NCBI GenBank assembly: GCA_963205315.1
Contig: CAUJIO010000035.1
Coordinates: forward strand, 25,160 to 89,159
Direction of reading: 5' to 3'
DNA: 64,000 bases
Source of the DNA: Pseudomonadota bacterium
Lineage (GTDB): Bacteria; Pseudomonadota; Alphaproteobacteria; Rhizobiales; Aestuariivirgaceae
Shown here: in pieces, positions 47,855-57,385 of the stretch
Position numbering within the stretch: the first letter of the stretch is position 1
How the letters are laid out: each line of letters begins with the position of its first letter
Program-made: the position numbers and the translations under genes
Notes under the pieces: generated by a model
The model's database searches: none
Seen by the model: only the letters and a program-made list of their open reading frames with translations
Told to the model about the DNA's origin: nothing

Positions 47855-49936
47855 ATGGCTTTCGGTGGTATGGCGCGGTCGATGCGGCAGATGAAATCAG
47901 TGTCTTTGGCCGCGATGTTGGCCTGCTGTATCACTCTCGTTGCTGCCCCTGCAGCCATGGCAGGCAGCGGTGAGCCTGCCAGCAACGTCTTCCGCAAGAA
48001 AGTCACCGAGAGCCACGCCCCGGCGGCCCAGAACTGGAGTCACGGATCAGCGATGGTCGGCAAGGCGACGACCGTCTCGCGTGTCGTCAATGATGGCTCG
48101 GTGAGCCCTTTCCTCGCGCCCGACAGTTCGGCCAGCATGCAGAAGGTGGCCGACAAATACGCGGCGATCGTCTCGGCCGGCGGCTGGCCCAAGGTGCCAT
48201 CGGGCAAGTTGAAGAAGGGCTCGACCGGCAAGGCGGTCGGTGTGCTCAACAAGCGGCTCTTCATCGAGGGTTATCTGCGCGCCGAAGCAACATCGGGCGA
48301 ATATGCCGAAGTCTATACGACCGCGACCGAGGATGCGGTCAGCCGCTTCCAGAGCAACAACGGACTGGCCGTTACCGGTGCAATCGACGGCCCGACCCTG
48401 AACCAGCTGAACGTGCCCGCCGAGAAGCGGCTGTCCACCATCCGCGCCAATATCCCGCGCATTGCCGAATACGCGAAGGATCTCGGCAGCCGCTATGTCG
48501 TGGTCAACGTTCCCGCCCAGCAGATCGAGACGGTCAGCGACGGCAAGGTCTACTCCATTCACAATGCCATCGTCGGCCGGCCGTCGCGGCCGACGCCGGT
48601 GGTGATGACGCCGTTGACCATCGTGCGTTTCAATCCCTACTGGAACGCGCCCCCGTCGATTGTCGAGAAGGACATCGTTCCGCGCATGATGTCGTCAGGC
48701 GCGTCGAAGGTCATGGCTGACATGAACATGAAGATCTTCAAGGGCGTCGGCGGACCCGAGGTTGATCCGAACTCGGTGAAATGGCGCAACGTGGTGGTGG
48801 ATGACTATCATTTCCGCCAGGAGCCGGGCGGCAGCAACGCCATGGCGACCGCCAAGATCGAGTTCACCAGCCCGTTCGGAATCTATTTGCACGACACGCC
48901 GGAACCGCAGCTGTTTGGATCGGGCGAACGCCTGTTCTCGTCGGGCTGTGTGCGCGTGCAGAATGTCGCGACACTGATCAACTGGATTCTGCAGGGTCAG
49001 GACGGAATCGACTCCTCGCGGATTGCCGAACTGGCGGACACCAAGGAACGCCTCGACACGCCGATCGCCAACGCGCCGCAGCTGCGGGTGGCCTATCTGA
49101 CCGCCTGGCCGACGGCCGATGGCGTGGCGGCCTTCCGCCGCGACGTGTATGAACTCGATGGCACCGGCTTCGTCGTCGGTCAGCCGCTGCCGGTGGGCGA
49201 ATCCCAGGGTGGCCAGCGTTTCGTGCTGAAACCCATCCCGCGCTCGCTTGAGGCCGTCGATTCGGACGAAGCCTTCGGCTTTGCCTCGTTGTTCCGCTCC
49301 AGCCGTAACACCGACAAGCAGGACTCTACGGCAATGGCCGGGCGCAGAAGCAAGTCGAGCGACAGCCTGCTGCCGGGCAGCAAGACGACCAAGACCACAG
49401 CCAAGGACGGAGAGGCGGGCAAGTCGAAGACCGTGCGGACGGCCAGCGGAAAGAAGCCTGGGAAATTCATGGTCCGCAATGGCAACAGCGACAAGGAGGC
49501 AAACTTTGCCCATATGTTTGCTGCACAGGACAGCTCCGCCAAGAAGCCGCTGAAAAAGAGCGGCGCCAAGACGAAGTCCAAGACCACCCTGGCTAGCAAG
49601 ACCGCGGGGAAGACATCGGACAAGAGCAAGACCGCCAAGGCGGAGACGGACAAGACCTCTACCGCCAAGAAGGTTGTGAAGAAGGACGAGACGACGGTCG
49701 CCGCCAAGAAGCCGGAGACGGCGGCCAAGACGGCTGCAAAGACGGCAGCCGCCGATGCCAAGTCGGCAACCGACGCGAAGGCCAAGAAGCCAGCCGCAAC
49801 GGCGACCGCCAAGAAGCCGGCGACGGCCCAGTGCAAGCCCGGAACGGATGGCAAGCTTCCTTCCGGCTGCAAGACACCCTCAACCGCCAAGAAGCCGGAA
49901 CCCAAGCCCGAAAAGACTGCTTCCGCCGCCAACTGA
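47855..49936 (+). CDS. L,D-transpeptidase (LdtP-like) with Lys/Ala-rich tail
   Basis: The 693-residue precursor has an N-terminal signal-like helix (SLAAMLACCITLVAAPAAMA). A peptidoglycan-binding domain (KAVGVLNKRLFIEGYL, TEDAVSRFQSNNGLAVTG) precedes the YkuD catalytic domain, which holds the HDTP histidine and the SSGCVRV cysteine, as in E. coli LdtD. It makes 3-3 peptidoglycan cross-links. From about residue 490 to the end the chain is a low-complexity Lys/Ala/Thr tail (KKPETAAKTAAKTAA and similar), probably disordered. I chose ATG 47855, with GAGG six bases upstream; other in-frame ATGs at 47780, 47882 and 47891 lack one. The 3' half of the 47604-47854 gap should hold the LdtR target promoter. 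Confidence 0.86.
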   Translation: MAFGGMARSMRQMKSVSLAAMLACCITLVAAPAAMAGSGEPASNVFRKKVTESHAPAAQNWSHGSAMVGKATTVSRVVNDGSVSPFLAPDSSASMQKVADKYAAIVSAGGWPKVPSGKLKKGSTGKAVGVLNKRLFIEGYLRAEATSGEYAEVYTTATEDAVSRFQSNNGLAVTGAIDGPTLNQLNVPAEKRLSTIRANIPRIAEYAKDLGSRYVVVNVPAQQIETVSDGKVYSIHNAIVGRPSRPTPVVMTPLTIVRFNPYWNAPPSIVEKDIVPRMMSSGASKVMADMNMKIFKGVGGPEVDPNSVKWRNVVVDDYHFRQEPGGSNAMATAKIEFTSPFGIYLHDTPEPQLFGSGERLFSSGCVRVQNVATLINWILQGQDGIDSSRIAELADTKERLDTPIANAPQLRVAYLTAWPTADGVAAFRRDVYELDGTGFVVGQPLPVGESQGGQRFVLKPIPRSLEAVDSDEAFGFASLFRSSRNTDKQDSTAMAGRRSKSSDSLLPGSKTTKTTAKDGEAGKSKTVRTASGKKPGKFMVRNGNSDKEANFAHMFAAQDSSAKKPLKKSGAKTKSKTTLASKTAGKTSDKSKTAKAETDKTSTAKKVVKKDETTVAAKKPETAAKTAAKTAAADAKSATDAKAKKPAATATAKKPATAQCKPGTDGKLPSGCKTPSTAKKPEPKPEKTASAAN

Positions 49937-50086
49937 GGCAGATAGATCTGCAAAGCTCTGCTGGCGTGACGGTTTGCAACATCAGCCTGCCGTTTGCCGT
50001 CAGCTTTCCATGTGACGAAAGGTGTAGCTGGACCTCAGTTCAGCAATCTGTCATGTGCGTTCAAAATTCGGGTGGAGGGGATTCAA

Positions 50087-51484
50087 ATGGCGAAGAAGTC
50101 CGTGAAGAAAGCCGTCAAGAAGGCCGCAGTGAAGTCGAAGGCGCCGGCTGCAAAGAAGACTGCCAGGAAAGCTGTGAAGAACTCTCCGGCCAAAGCCTCC
50201 GGTCCGAGGCCGCTGTTTCCCGGCTTCTTCACCGAAGCGCTCGCCCGCAGTGATGCAAAGGTCGCCAAGGCTATCGCTGCCGAGCTTGGCCGTCAGCAGC
50301 ATGAAATCGAGCTGATCGCTTCCGAGAACATCGTCTCGAAGGCGGTGATGGAAGCACAAGGCTCGATCATGACCAACAAGTATGCGGAGGGCTATCCGGG
50401 CCGCCGCTACTATGGCGGCTGCCAGTTTGTCGACGTGTCCGAGAATCTGGCGATCGAACGCGCCAAGGAGTTGTTCCAGTGCGATTTCGCCAATGTGCAG
50501 CCGCATTCGGGCGCCCAGGCCAATCAGGCGGTGTTCTTCGCGCTGATGCAGCCGGGCGACACCTACATGGGCCTCGACCTGGCCTGCGGTGGTCACCTCA
50601 CTCACGGCTCGCCGGTCAACCAGTCCGGCAAGTGGTTCAACGTCTCGCCTTACAAGGTGCGCGAGGACAACCACCTCATTGACTACGACCTGCTGGCCTC
50701 GCATGCACTCGACATCAAGCCGAAGCTGATCATCGCCGGCGGCTCGGGCTATCCGCGCACGCTGGATTTCAAGCGCTTTCGCGAAATCGCCGATTCCTGC
50801 GGCGCCTACCTGATGGTCGACATGGCGCATATTGCCGGCCTGGTGGCCGGTGGCGTCCACCCCACACCGCTCGACTACGCGCATGTGGTCACCACCACCA
50901 CCCACAAGACGTTGCGTGGCCCGCGTGGTGGCATGATCCTCAGCCGAGATGTCGATCTCGGCAAGAAGATCAACTCATCGGTGTTCCCCGGCCTGCAGGG
51001 CGGACCGCTTGAGCACGTCATCGCCGCCAAGGCCGTCGCCTTTGGCGAGGCACTGAAGCCGGCGTTCAAGAAATATGCGAAGGCCGTGGCCGACAACGCC
51101 AAGGTTCTGGCCCAGTCGATGCTGGACGGTGGCTGTGATCTCGTCTCGGGCGGCACCGACACGCATCTGATGCTGGTCGACCTGCGCAAGAAGGGCGTCA
51201 CCGGCAAGGCTGCCGAACAGGCGCTGGGGCGTGCCTTCATCACCTGCAACAAGAACGGCATTCCCTTCGATCCCGCCCCTTTCACGATCACCAGCGGCAT
51301 CCGCCTCGGCACGCCCGCCGGAACGACGCGCGGCTTCGGGCCGCATGAGTTCCGGGAAGTGGGCTCGCTCATCACCGCGGTGCTTGACGGTCTGGCGGCA
51401 CATGGCGAGCAGGGCAATGCGAAGGTTGAAAAGTCGGTTGCAAAGCGGGTGAAGGCGCTGACGGCGCGTTTCCCGATCTATTAG
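50087..51484 (+). CDS. glyA: Serine hydroxymethyltransferase with histone-H1-like N-terminal extension
   Basis: A 465-residue PLP enzyme that interconverts serine and glycine with tetrahydrofolate. Hallmarks are [25 protein letters not shown] and the PLP-lysine motif [14 protein letters not shown]. Typical GlyA has about 415-435 residues; here the canonical start (about residue 42, LFPGFF) is preceded by about 38 residues rich in Lys and Ala ([14 protein letters not shown]...[13 protein letters not shown]), like histone H1 tails. GGAGG nine bases before ATG 50087 makes this the real start. It is followed by nrdR-ribD-ribE-ribH-nusB. Confidence 0.93.
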   Translation: MAKKSVKKAVKKAAVKSKAPAAKKTARKAVKNSPAKASGPRPLFPGFFTEALARSDAKVAKAIAAELGRQQHEIELIASENIVSKAVMEAQGSIMTNKYAEGYPGRRYYGGCQFVDVSENLAIERAKELFQCDFANVQPHSGAQANQAVFFALMQPGDTYMGLDLACGGHLTHGSPVNQSGKWFNVSPYKVREDNHLIDYDLLASHALDIKPKLIIAGGSGYPRTLDFKRFREIADSCGAYLMVDMAHIAGLVAGGVHPTPLDYAHVVTTTTHKTLRGPRGGMILSRDVDLGKKINSSVFPGLQGGPLEHVIAAKAVAFGEALKPAFKKYAKAVADNAKVLAQSMLDGGCDLVSGGTDTHLMLVDLRKKGVTGKAAEQALGRAFITCNKNGIPFDPAPFTITSGIRLGTPAGTTRGFGPHEFREVGSLITAVLDGLAAHGEQGNAKVEKSVAKRVKALTARFPIY

Positions 51485-51489
51485 TTGGC

Positions 51490-51508
51490 GGCCGGGCTTG
51501 ACCCGGCC
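51490..51508 (+). other. Hairpin after glyA
   Basis: GGCCGGG (51490-51496) and CCCGGCC (51502-51508) form a perfect 7-bp stem with loop CTTGA, just after the glyA stop. No T run follows; it may attenuate transcription into nrdR or only stabilise the glyA 3' end. Confidence 0.4.
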
Positions 51509-51559
51509 CGTCCAACTCCGCAAGAGATTGGGCGGCCGCGATTCCGGAGACCCTAGACC

Positions 51560-52039
51560 TTGCGCTGTCCTTTTTGCTCGAACGAAGAAACCCAGGTGAA
51601 GGACAGTCGTCCAACCGAGGACGGCACCGCCATCCGCCGGCGCCGTTACTGCCCGGATTGTTCGGGCCGCTTCACCACCTTTGAGCGCGTGCAGCTGCGT
51701 GAACTGATGGTGGTGAAGAAAACCGGCCGCCGCGTGCCGTTTGACCGTGACAAGCTGATGCGTTCGATCCAGGTGGCGCTCAGGAAGCGCCCGGTGGACC
51801 CAGAACGCGTCGAGCGCATGGTGTCGGGAATCGTGCGGCGGCTCGAAAGCCTTGGCGAAAGCGAGATCAAGTCCGAGACGGTGGGCAAGTTGGTGATGGA
51901 AGCTCTCAAGATGCTCGACGACGTCGCCTATGTGCGCTTCGCGTCAGTTTACAAGAATTTCCGCGAAGCCAAGGATTTTGAAGAGCTTTTGGGCGAGCTT
52001 TCGGGCGAGGATGATAACGGCGAGACCGGTGACAACTGA
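51560..52039 (+). CDS. nrdR: Transcriptional repressor NrdR
   Basis: A 159-residue ATP-cone regulator of ribonucleotide reductase genes. It begins with the zinc ribbon ([13 protein letters not shown]...[13 protein letters not shown]) followed by the ATP-cone ([16 protein letters not shown]). The start codon is TTG 51560, which alone gives the canonical MRCPFC start; GGAGA lies nine bases upstream. Its 3' end overlaps ribD. Confidence 0.95.
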   Translation: MRCPFCSNEETQVKDSRPTEDGTAIRRRRYCPDCSGRFTTFERVQLRELMVVKKTGRRVPFDRDKLMRSIQVALRKRPVDPERVERMVSGIVRRLESLGESEIKSETVGKLVMEALKMLDDVAYVRFASVYKNFREAKDFEELLGELSGEDDNGETGDN

Positions 52040-53030
52040 CGACGCCCGCTGGATGGACTACGCGCTGCGCCTCGGCCGGCGGGCGCTGGGAACAACCCTT
52101 GAAAATCCCAATGTCGGCTGCGTCATCGTCAGGGATAACCGGGTCGTCGGTGTCGGCTGGACGAGGCCCGGGGGCCGGCCCCATGCTGAGACGGAAGCCC
52201 TGCACATGGCGGGACAGGAGGCGCGCGGCGCCACCGCCTATGTGACACTGGAACCATGTGCCCATCACGGGAGAACCCCACCCTGCGCCGAAGCGCTGGC
52301 AAGCGCCGGCATCGCGCGAGTGGTGACAGCGGTGGAAGACCCCGATCCACGCGTGTCAGGCGGCGGTCATGCCATCCTGCGGGCCGCCGGCCTTCAGGTT
52401 GATATCGGATTAAGGGAAGAAGCGGCGCGCCGTGACATGGCCGGCTTCCTCACGCGAATGACGAAGAAACGGCCCTATGTGGTTCTAAAGCTTGCGGTTT
52501 CGGCAGATGACAAGATCGCCGCCGGGGCGGGACAGCGCACCGCGATCTCAGGTCCCGAGGCCAAGGCGCGCGTCCATCTGTTGCGCGCCCTGTGTGACGC
52601 CATCCTTGTCGGCATGGGAACGGTTCTCGCCGATGATCCGGAATTGACGTGCCGCCTGCCGGGTCTCGAAGGGCGTTCGCCCAAGCCTTTTGTATTGAGC
52701 CGCAAGCGTGACCTGCCTTCGAACTCCAATCTGGGGCGAAGCGGCGCCGAAGTGTTGCGTGGATCGCCCGCCGATGTGGCCTTCGAGTTTGGCCGCCGCG
52801 GCATCAACCGCCTGATGGTGGAAGGCGGCGCGCAAGTGGCGCGGAGTTTCCTTGAGGCTGGGCTCGTTGATGAATTCCATGTGATACGTGCGGCGGCCAC
52901 CCTGGGGCCGGCAGGCGTTGATGCGCTGGCGGGCCTCGCCATGGATCGGGCATTGCTGCCATTCGGTGTTCGCGAGCAGGAAAAGCTTGGGAGCGATGTT
53001 CTGACGGTTTATGAAGCCCGCACCAACTGA
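52011..53030 (+). CDS. ribD: Bifunctional riboflavin deaminase/reductase RibD
   Basis: A 339-residue enzyme for the second and third riboflavin steps. The N-terminal deaminase has the zinc motif HAETEAL and [11 protein letters not shown]; the C-terminal reductase starts near [16 protein letters not shown] and includes [17 protein letters not shown] 52011 lies inside the nrdR end; GTG 52029 is an alternative, and both lack a strong ribosome binding site, consistent with translational coupling. Confidence 0.93.
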   Translation: MITARPVTTDDARWMDYALRLGRRALGTTLENPNVGCVIVRDNRVVGVGWTRPGGRPHAETEALHMAGQEARGATAYVTLEPCAHHGRTPPCAEALASAGIARVVTAVEDPDPRVSGGGHAILRAAGLQVDIGLREEAARRDMAGFLTRMTKKRPYVVLKLAVSADDKIAAGAGQRTAISGPEAKARVHLLRALCDAILVGMGTVLADDPELTCRLPGLEGRSPKPFVLSRKRDLPSNSNLGRSGAEVLRGSPADVAFEFGRRGINRLMVEGGAQVARSFLEAGLVDEFHVIRAAATLGPAGVDALAGLAMDRALLPFGVREQEKLGSDVLTVYEARTN

Positions 53031-53040
53031 AGCGGAAAAC

Positions 53041-53634
53041 ATGTTCACCGGCATCATCACCGACATCGGCACAGTGCGCGCAGTCGCAAGGAACGGCGAC
53101 ACGCGCTTTGAGATCAACACGGCCTATGATCTGGCGACGGTCGAACTGGGCGCCTCCATTTCCTGCAGTGGCTGCTGCCTGACCGTCGTCGAGAAGGGCA
53201 GCGGCTGGTTTGCCATTCAGGCCTCCGCCGAGACCCTCTCGAAAACCACGCTTGGAAGCTGGGGGCAGGGGACGCGCATCAATCTCGAGCGCGCCTTGAA
53301 GATCGGCGACGAGCTGGGAGGACATATCGTCTCGGGCCATGTCGACGGACTGGGCGAGATCGTCTCGATTGCGTCAGAGGGGGAGTCGAAACGCTTCCGC
53401 ATCCGCGTGGGCGATGAACTGGCGCGTTTCATTGCGCCCAAGGGCTCTGTGGCCGTCGATGGAACCTCGTTGACGGTGAACGAGGTCGAGCGCAACGTCT
53501 TCGGCGTCAACATCATTCCACATACCCAGACGGCCACCACATGGGGCGGCATGCATGAGGGCCAGCGCGTGAACATTGAAATCGACATGCTGGCGCGCTA
53601 TGTGGCGCGCCTCACAGAGTACAAGCCGATATGA
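53041..53634 (+). CDS. ribE: Riboflavin synthase (alpha subunit)
   Basis: A 197-residue enzyme that dismutates two 6,7-dimethyl-8-ribityllumazine molecules. The canonical start MFTGIITDIGTV and the two internally repeated domains are visible (SCSGCCLTVV in the first; VAVDGTSLTVNEV and GVNIIPHTQ in the second). The frame is open upstream to 53011, but MFTGII is the family start. It lies 10 bases after ribD and overlaps ribH. Confidence 0.95.
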   Translation: MFTGIITDIGTVRAVARNGDTRFEINTAYDLATVELGASISCSGCCLTVVEKGSGWFAIQASAETLSKTTLGSWGQGTRINLERALKIGDELGGHIVSGHVDGLGEIVSIASEGESKRFRIRVGDELARFIAPKGSVAVDGTSLTVNEVERNVFGVNIIPHTQTATTWGGMHEGQRVNIEIDMLARYVARLTEYKPI

Positions 53635-54104
53635 AAAACGACCGACAGGCGGCCCCCGCCGAAAAGATCCGCGCTCACATCCTCATCCTCGAAGCCCGCT
53701 TCTATGGCGACCTTTGCGACGAGCTGTGCCAGGGTGCCATTGCCGCCATCGAGCGTGCCGGCGCCACATGGGAGCGCATGGCCGTTCCGGGCGCGCTGGA
53801 GCTTCCCGGCGCCATCGCCATCGCCCACGAGACTGGTCTGTATCATGGCTATGTGGCGCTGGGCGCCGTGCTGCGCGGCGAGACCACGCACTATGATGTG
53901 GTGGCCAACGAGAGTGCGCGCGGCATCATGAACCTGACGCTCGAGGGCCTTTGCATCGGCAATGGCATCCTCACCTGCGAGAACATGGATCAGGCCTGGG
54001 CCCGTGCCAAGATCGACGACATGGACAAGGGTGGAGGTGCCGCCGATGCGGCGCTGGCGATGATCCGCATCACGCGGACGATGGCAGCGAAGGTGCAGGC
54101 GTGA
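53631..54104 (+). CDS. ribH: 6,7-dimethyl-8-ribityllumazine synthase
   Basis: A 157-residue enzyme that joins 3,4-dihydroxybutanone phosphate with the ribityl pyrimidine. Signatures are VPGALELPGAIAIA and GYVALGAVLRGETTHYDVV, with the active His, and FGNGILTCENM-type text reading IGNGILTCENMDQA. ATGA and GTGA overlaps with ribE and nusB mark a tightly coupled cluster. Confidence 0.95.
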   Translation: MKNDRQAAPAEKIRAHILILEARFYGDLCDELCQGAIAAIERAGATWERMAVPGALELPGAIAIAHETGLYHGYVALGAVLRGETTHYDVVANESARGIMNLTLEGLCIGNGILTCENMDQAWARAKIDDMDKGGGAADAALAMIRITRTMAAKVQA

Positions 54105-54574
54105 ACGAAAGACGCCGCGCCAAGCCTGTTGAACGCGCGGCGGCGCGTCTCGGCGCCGTTCAGGCGCTTTACCAGATGGATCTCGCAGGCAGCGATGTTG
54201 GCGAAACGCTCGCGCAGTTCTCGTCGCGCGCTTCGGGCGACGATTTCGAGGATGGCCAATGCGGCGAGGCCGACTACAAGCACCTGCGCGAAGTCGTCGA
54301 TGGGGTGGTGCGCGAGCAGAAGACCATCGACCCGGCCGTTGATCGCATTCTCGACAAGGCCTGGCCATTGCACCGGCTGGACTCGACCGTGCGCGCCATT
54401 CTGCGCGCCGGTGCCTATGAGCTGATGTTCATGGAGCGCGTTCCCGCCCGCGTGGCGATCAGCGAATATGTCGATGTGGCCGATGCCTTTTTCGAGGTCG
54501 AGGAGCCGCGCTTCGTCAACGGCGTGCTCGACAAGTTGGCGCGCTTGCAGCGGCCGCAAGAGTTCACCGCGTGA
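54101..54574 (+). CDS. nusB: Transcription antitermination protein NusB
   Basis: A 157-residue all-helical protein that, with NusE, binds boxA in rRNA leaders. It shows AARLGAVQALYQMDLAG near the N terminus and VAISEYVDVADAFF with FVNGVLDKLAR at the C terminus. The start is GTG 54101, overlapping the ribH stop, and its own stop overlaps the following MFS gene. Following ribH with nusB is a widely conserved order. Confidence 0.94.
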   Translation: MNERRRAKPVERAAARLGAVQALYQMDLAGSDVGETLAQFSSRASGDDFEDGQCGEADYKHLREVVDGVVREQKTIDPAVDRILDKAWPLHRLDSTVRAILRAGAYELMFMERVPARVAISEYVDVADAFFEVEEPRFVNGVLDKLARLQRPQEFTA

Positions 54575-55770
54575 GCGCCGTCGAACAGTTCGACGACGCA
54601 CGCGCCCGCAAGAATGCCGGCGTGCTTGCCGTGGCACAGGCGCTCTATGGCGCGGTGACGACCGCCCTCGTCGTGACGGCCGGCCTCGCTGGAGCGCAGC
54701 TGTCGCCCGATGTCTCGCTGGCCACCTTGCCGATGTCGATGATGATCATCGGAACGGCCACCACGACCTTTCCGATTTCGCTCATGATGAAGCGCATCGG
54801 CCGCCGCACCGGCTTTGTCGCCTGTGCGCTCGCCGGCATGTGCGGCGGCCTGCTCGGCGCCTATGCTCTGTTCCAGCGCAATTTCCTGATGTTTCTTGCC
54901 GGCGCCTTCCTGATCGGCATCTATCAGGCCTCGGCGTCCTATTACCGTTTTGCGGCTGCCGATCTCGCCAGCCCGTCCTTTGGACCCAAGGCCATTTCCT
55001 GGGTGATGACGGGCGGCATCATTGCGGCCCTCTTCGGCACGCTGATGGTGATGGGCACTGTCGATCTGCTCGCTCCCGTGACCTTTGCCGGAACCTGGCT
55101 GGCGATGGCGGGCCTGTCATTGCTCGCAGCCTTCATCCTGCTTGCCGTTGATATTCCGTACAAGGCGGAAATCGCCAGCGCCACGGGCCGGCCGTTGAGC
55201 GAAATTGCCCGCCAGCCCCGTTACATCGTGGCGGCAATGACCGGCATGTTGTCCTATGGCATCATGGTGCTGGTGATGACGGCAACGCCGGTCGCCATGC
55301 TCGGCTGCGGTTTCTCCGTGCAGGACTCAAGCTGGGTGATCCAGTGGCACGCGCTCGCCATGTTCGTGCCGAGCTTCTTCACTGGCAGCCTGATCACCCG
55401 TTTCGGTGCTGCCCGCATTTCCTCGCTCGGCATGCTGTTGCTGATTGGCGCGGCTCTGTCGGGGCTGATGGGCATTCACTTCGAGAATTTCGCCGTCGGC
55501 CTCATCCTGCTCGGTCTCGGCTGGAATTTCGGCTTCATTGGCGGCACGACGCTGCTGACCACCACCTATGAGCCCGCCGAACGCAACAAGGCGCAAGGTC
55601 TGAATGATTTTCTGGTCTTCGGCACCACCGCCCTGGCCTCGCTCAGCGCCGGCAAGCTGTTGGCGGTCTTCGGCTGGAATGCCGTCAACTATGCCGTCTT
55701 CCCGATGGTGGCGCTGGCACTGGTGATGATCGTCTGGCTGGCGACCCACAGGAACAACCGGACGCACTGA
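54571..55770 (+). CDS. MFS transporter
   Basis: A 399-residue integral membrane protein with twelve predicted helices and the loop 2-3 MMKRIGRRTGFVACALAG corresponding to the MFS A motif. The substrate cannot be inferred. The GTG start overlaps the nusB stop, so it is translationally coupled to the riboflavin/nusB cluster. The gene is followed by a strong bidirectional terminator. Confidence 0.85.
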   Translation: MSAVEQFDDARARKNAGVLAVAQALYGAVTTALVVTAGLAGAQLSPDVSLATLPMSMMIIGTATTTFPISLMMKRIGRRTGFVACALAGMCGGLLGAYALFQRNFLMFLAGAFLIGIYQASASYYRFAAADLASPSFGPKAISWVMTGGIIAALFGTLMVMGTVDLLAPVTFAGTWLAMAGLSLLAAFILLAVDIPYKAEIASATGRPLSEIARQPRYIVAAMTGMLSYGIMVLVMTATPVAMLGCGFSVQDSSWVIQWHALAMFVPSFFTGSLITRFGAARISSLGMLLLIGAALSGLMGIHFENFAVGLILLGLGWNFGFIGGTTLLTTTYEPAERNKAQGLNDFLVFGTTALASLSAGKLLAVFGWNAVNYAVFPMVALALVMIVWLATHRNNRTH

Positions 55771-55773
55771 TAG

Positions 55774-55814
55774 AAAAAAGAAAGGGGCCGGTCTTGCGAC
55801 GGCCCCTTGTTTTG
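55774..55814. terminator. Bidirectional terminator between the MFS and VPLPA-CTERM genes
   Basis: A 9-bp stem (55782-55790 with 55800-55808) is followed by GTTTT on the plus strand and, on the minus strand, by CTTTCTTTTTTC. The convergent genes end on both sides. Confidence 0.85.
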
Positions 55815-55827
55815 GATTGCGACGAAA

Positions 55828-56556
55828 TCAGGCTGTGGCGCGGCGGCGCAGGCGCGACATCAGGCCGGCACCCCCCAGCGCGCTGAACAGCAGCAGGCCG
55901 GCGGCGGGAACCGGAACGGGCGGAATTTCATCCTTGCCCGGCGTGCCGGTGACCAGATTCTGGCTGCCGTGACGATAAGACTCCAGGAAGGACAAGGTGT
56001 AATTGCCCGTCTTCGGTCCGAGAAGGCCGGCCAGCAGGCTGTTGGCGACGGTGATGGCGCCTGCATTGCCCGACGTCGCGGCGAATCCGCCGGAGCTGAC
56101 ATTGAAGGTTGCTCCGGTCTCGTAGACGAGCTCCCAGAGTGCCAGCTGGAAGCCGGCCGAGTTCGCGGCGTTGGTGAGGTTCAGCCCGGTCAATGCGGTG
56201 TTGAACAGCTTCTGGATATTGCCGATCTGCGTTGAGTTCATCACACCCGATCCATTGGCGAACGGGGTATTTGTGACAGTGTAGCTGTAGCCCAGGTTGA
56301 TCGACTTGGTAATGTCCACGCACCAGGCGGTGAAGGATTCCAGAGCACTGTCGCCGCTGATGTCACCCTTCAGAGCAAAGCCGCCGGCCTGGGCGTTGAC
56401 GCTCAAAGGTGACGAAATGTGCACCCCGGCTGAGCCGTTCGTGCCGAAGATATTGCCGGGGACCTGGTAACTCAGTGTCGCTGCCGAAGCCAAACTGGGG
56501 GCAAATAACACTGCGCCCGCCAAAGCCAGAGCCTTGAACGTACGGGAAACGCGCAT
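55828..56556 (-). CDS. VPLPA-CTERM sorting-domain protein
   Basis: The 242-residue precursor has a Sec signal peptide (MRVSRTFKALALAGAVLFAP, cleavage near LASA). The middle is Ser/Thr/Asn/Gly-rich, with FTAWCVDITKSINLGYSYTV and LALWELVYETGATFNV, a pattern seen in many PEP-CTERM/VPLPA-CTERM proteins. The tail is VPVPAAGLLLFSALGG, a short helix, then RLRRR, the sorting signal. AGGAGA lies eight bases before ATG 56556. Processing needs an exosortase-like enzyme not found in this window. The left-edge fragment has the same kind of tail. Confidence 0.86.
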   Translation of the reverse strand: MRVSRTFKALALAGAVLFAPSLASAATLSYQVPGNIFGTNGSAGVHISSPLSVNAQAGGFALKGDISGDSALESFTAWCVDITKSINLGYSYTVTNTPFANGSGVMNSTQIGNIQKLFNTALTGLNLTNAANSAGFQLALWELVYETGATFNVSSGGFAATSGNAGAITVANSLLAGLLGPKTGNYTLSFLESYRHGSQNLVTGTPGKDEIPPVPVPAAGLLLFSALGGAGLMSRLRRRATA

Positions 56557-56760
56557 GGTAGTTCTCCTAAACCCTAAGAATTGAATAACATTTCGCCCCA
56601 TCTTGTTTAAATATGGCACGACTCTGAAGGGGGAGTCAAGAAGATTGCTACCAGAGGTTAAAATCGCCATCCGGTGTTGGAGCGGGTTCGAGAAAACGCC
56701 AAGATATGAGGCCGGCTTGCTCAATCGGGACACTCTGGTCGCCGGCCCCTGGCGATGAAA

Positions 56761-57273
56761 TCAGTTGGTGGGCTCTGGTTCCACCACCTTGATGGATCCA
56801 ATCAGCGAGTTCGGATCGCCCGCGCCGCGGCGCGGAATCTTGCATTTGAGGGTGAGCGTGCCGTCGTTGGGGACGAATGCCGGACTTGGCACCGTGAGAA
56901 TTTGGCCTGCCGAGTTGGTTCCGCTTGTCGTGACGGTGGCGCCTGAAGCGTTCGGCTGACCGAACCGCGACATCGGGAGTAGGCTGCAGGCGAAGTTGCC
57001 GTCGCCGATCAGCAGCGAGCTGTTGTCGATCACCGAAATCTGAACGGAGGACGGCTTGGCATCGGTGCGGTCGCGATTGATGGCGCAGAGAACGGTTACC
57101 GGGAGTGTCAGGGAATCGTTGAAGATCGTGCCGTTGATATTGAAGTTACTCTGTTTTCCTCCCGTGCAGATGCTGGCGGCCTGAAATACCTTCGTGTCGG
57201 CGGAAGCGCCGCCGCTGGCAAGAGCGAGCAGGCTGGCGGCCAGCAGCAGGGTGGATGTGATGCGCGTTTTCAT
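56761..57273 (-). CDS. Secreted protein of unknown function, tandem paralog A
   Basis: A 170-residue precursor with a signal peptide (MKTRITSTLLLAASLLALAS, cleavage near ASA). The mature part shares, with the next gene upstream, the pattern KVFQA...C, RDRTDAKPSSVQISVIDNSS, LLIGDGNFACSL, SGTNSAG and TLTLKCKIPRRG...DP, ending EPTN. Four cysteines are conserved. It looks like an all-beta extracytoplasmic domain. I do not recognise a family. It is 112 bases downstream of its paralog on the same strand. Confidence 0.7.
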   Translation of the reverse strand: MKTRITSTLLLAASLLALASGGASADTKVFQAASICTGGKQSNFNINGTIFNDSLTLPVTVLCAINRDRTDAKPSSVQISVIDNSSLLIGDGNFACSLLPMSRFGQPNASGATVTTSGTNSAGQILTVPSPAFVPNDGTLTLKCKIPRRGAGDPNSLIGSIKVVEPEPTN

Positions 57274-57385
57274 GATGCGGTTTCCGATCCCACGTTTTCT
57301 GAGAATTGTTTGTTGAAGGTCTGGCTGGCCACGCACCAGAGTGCGAAGCCAGCCCGATGTCCGGCGCGCGGCACCTGGTGTGTGA

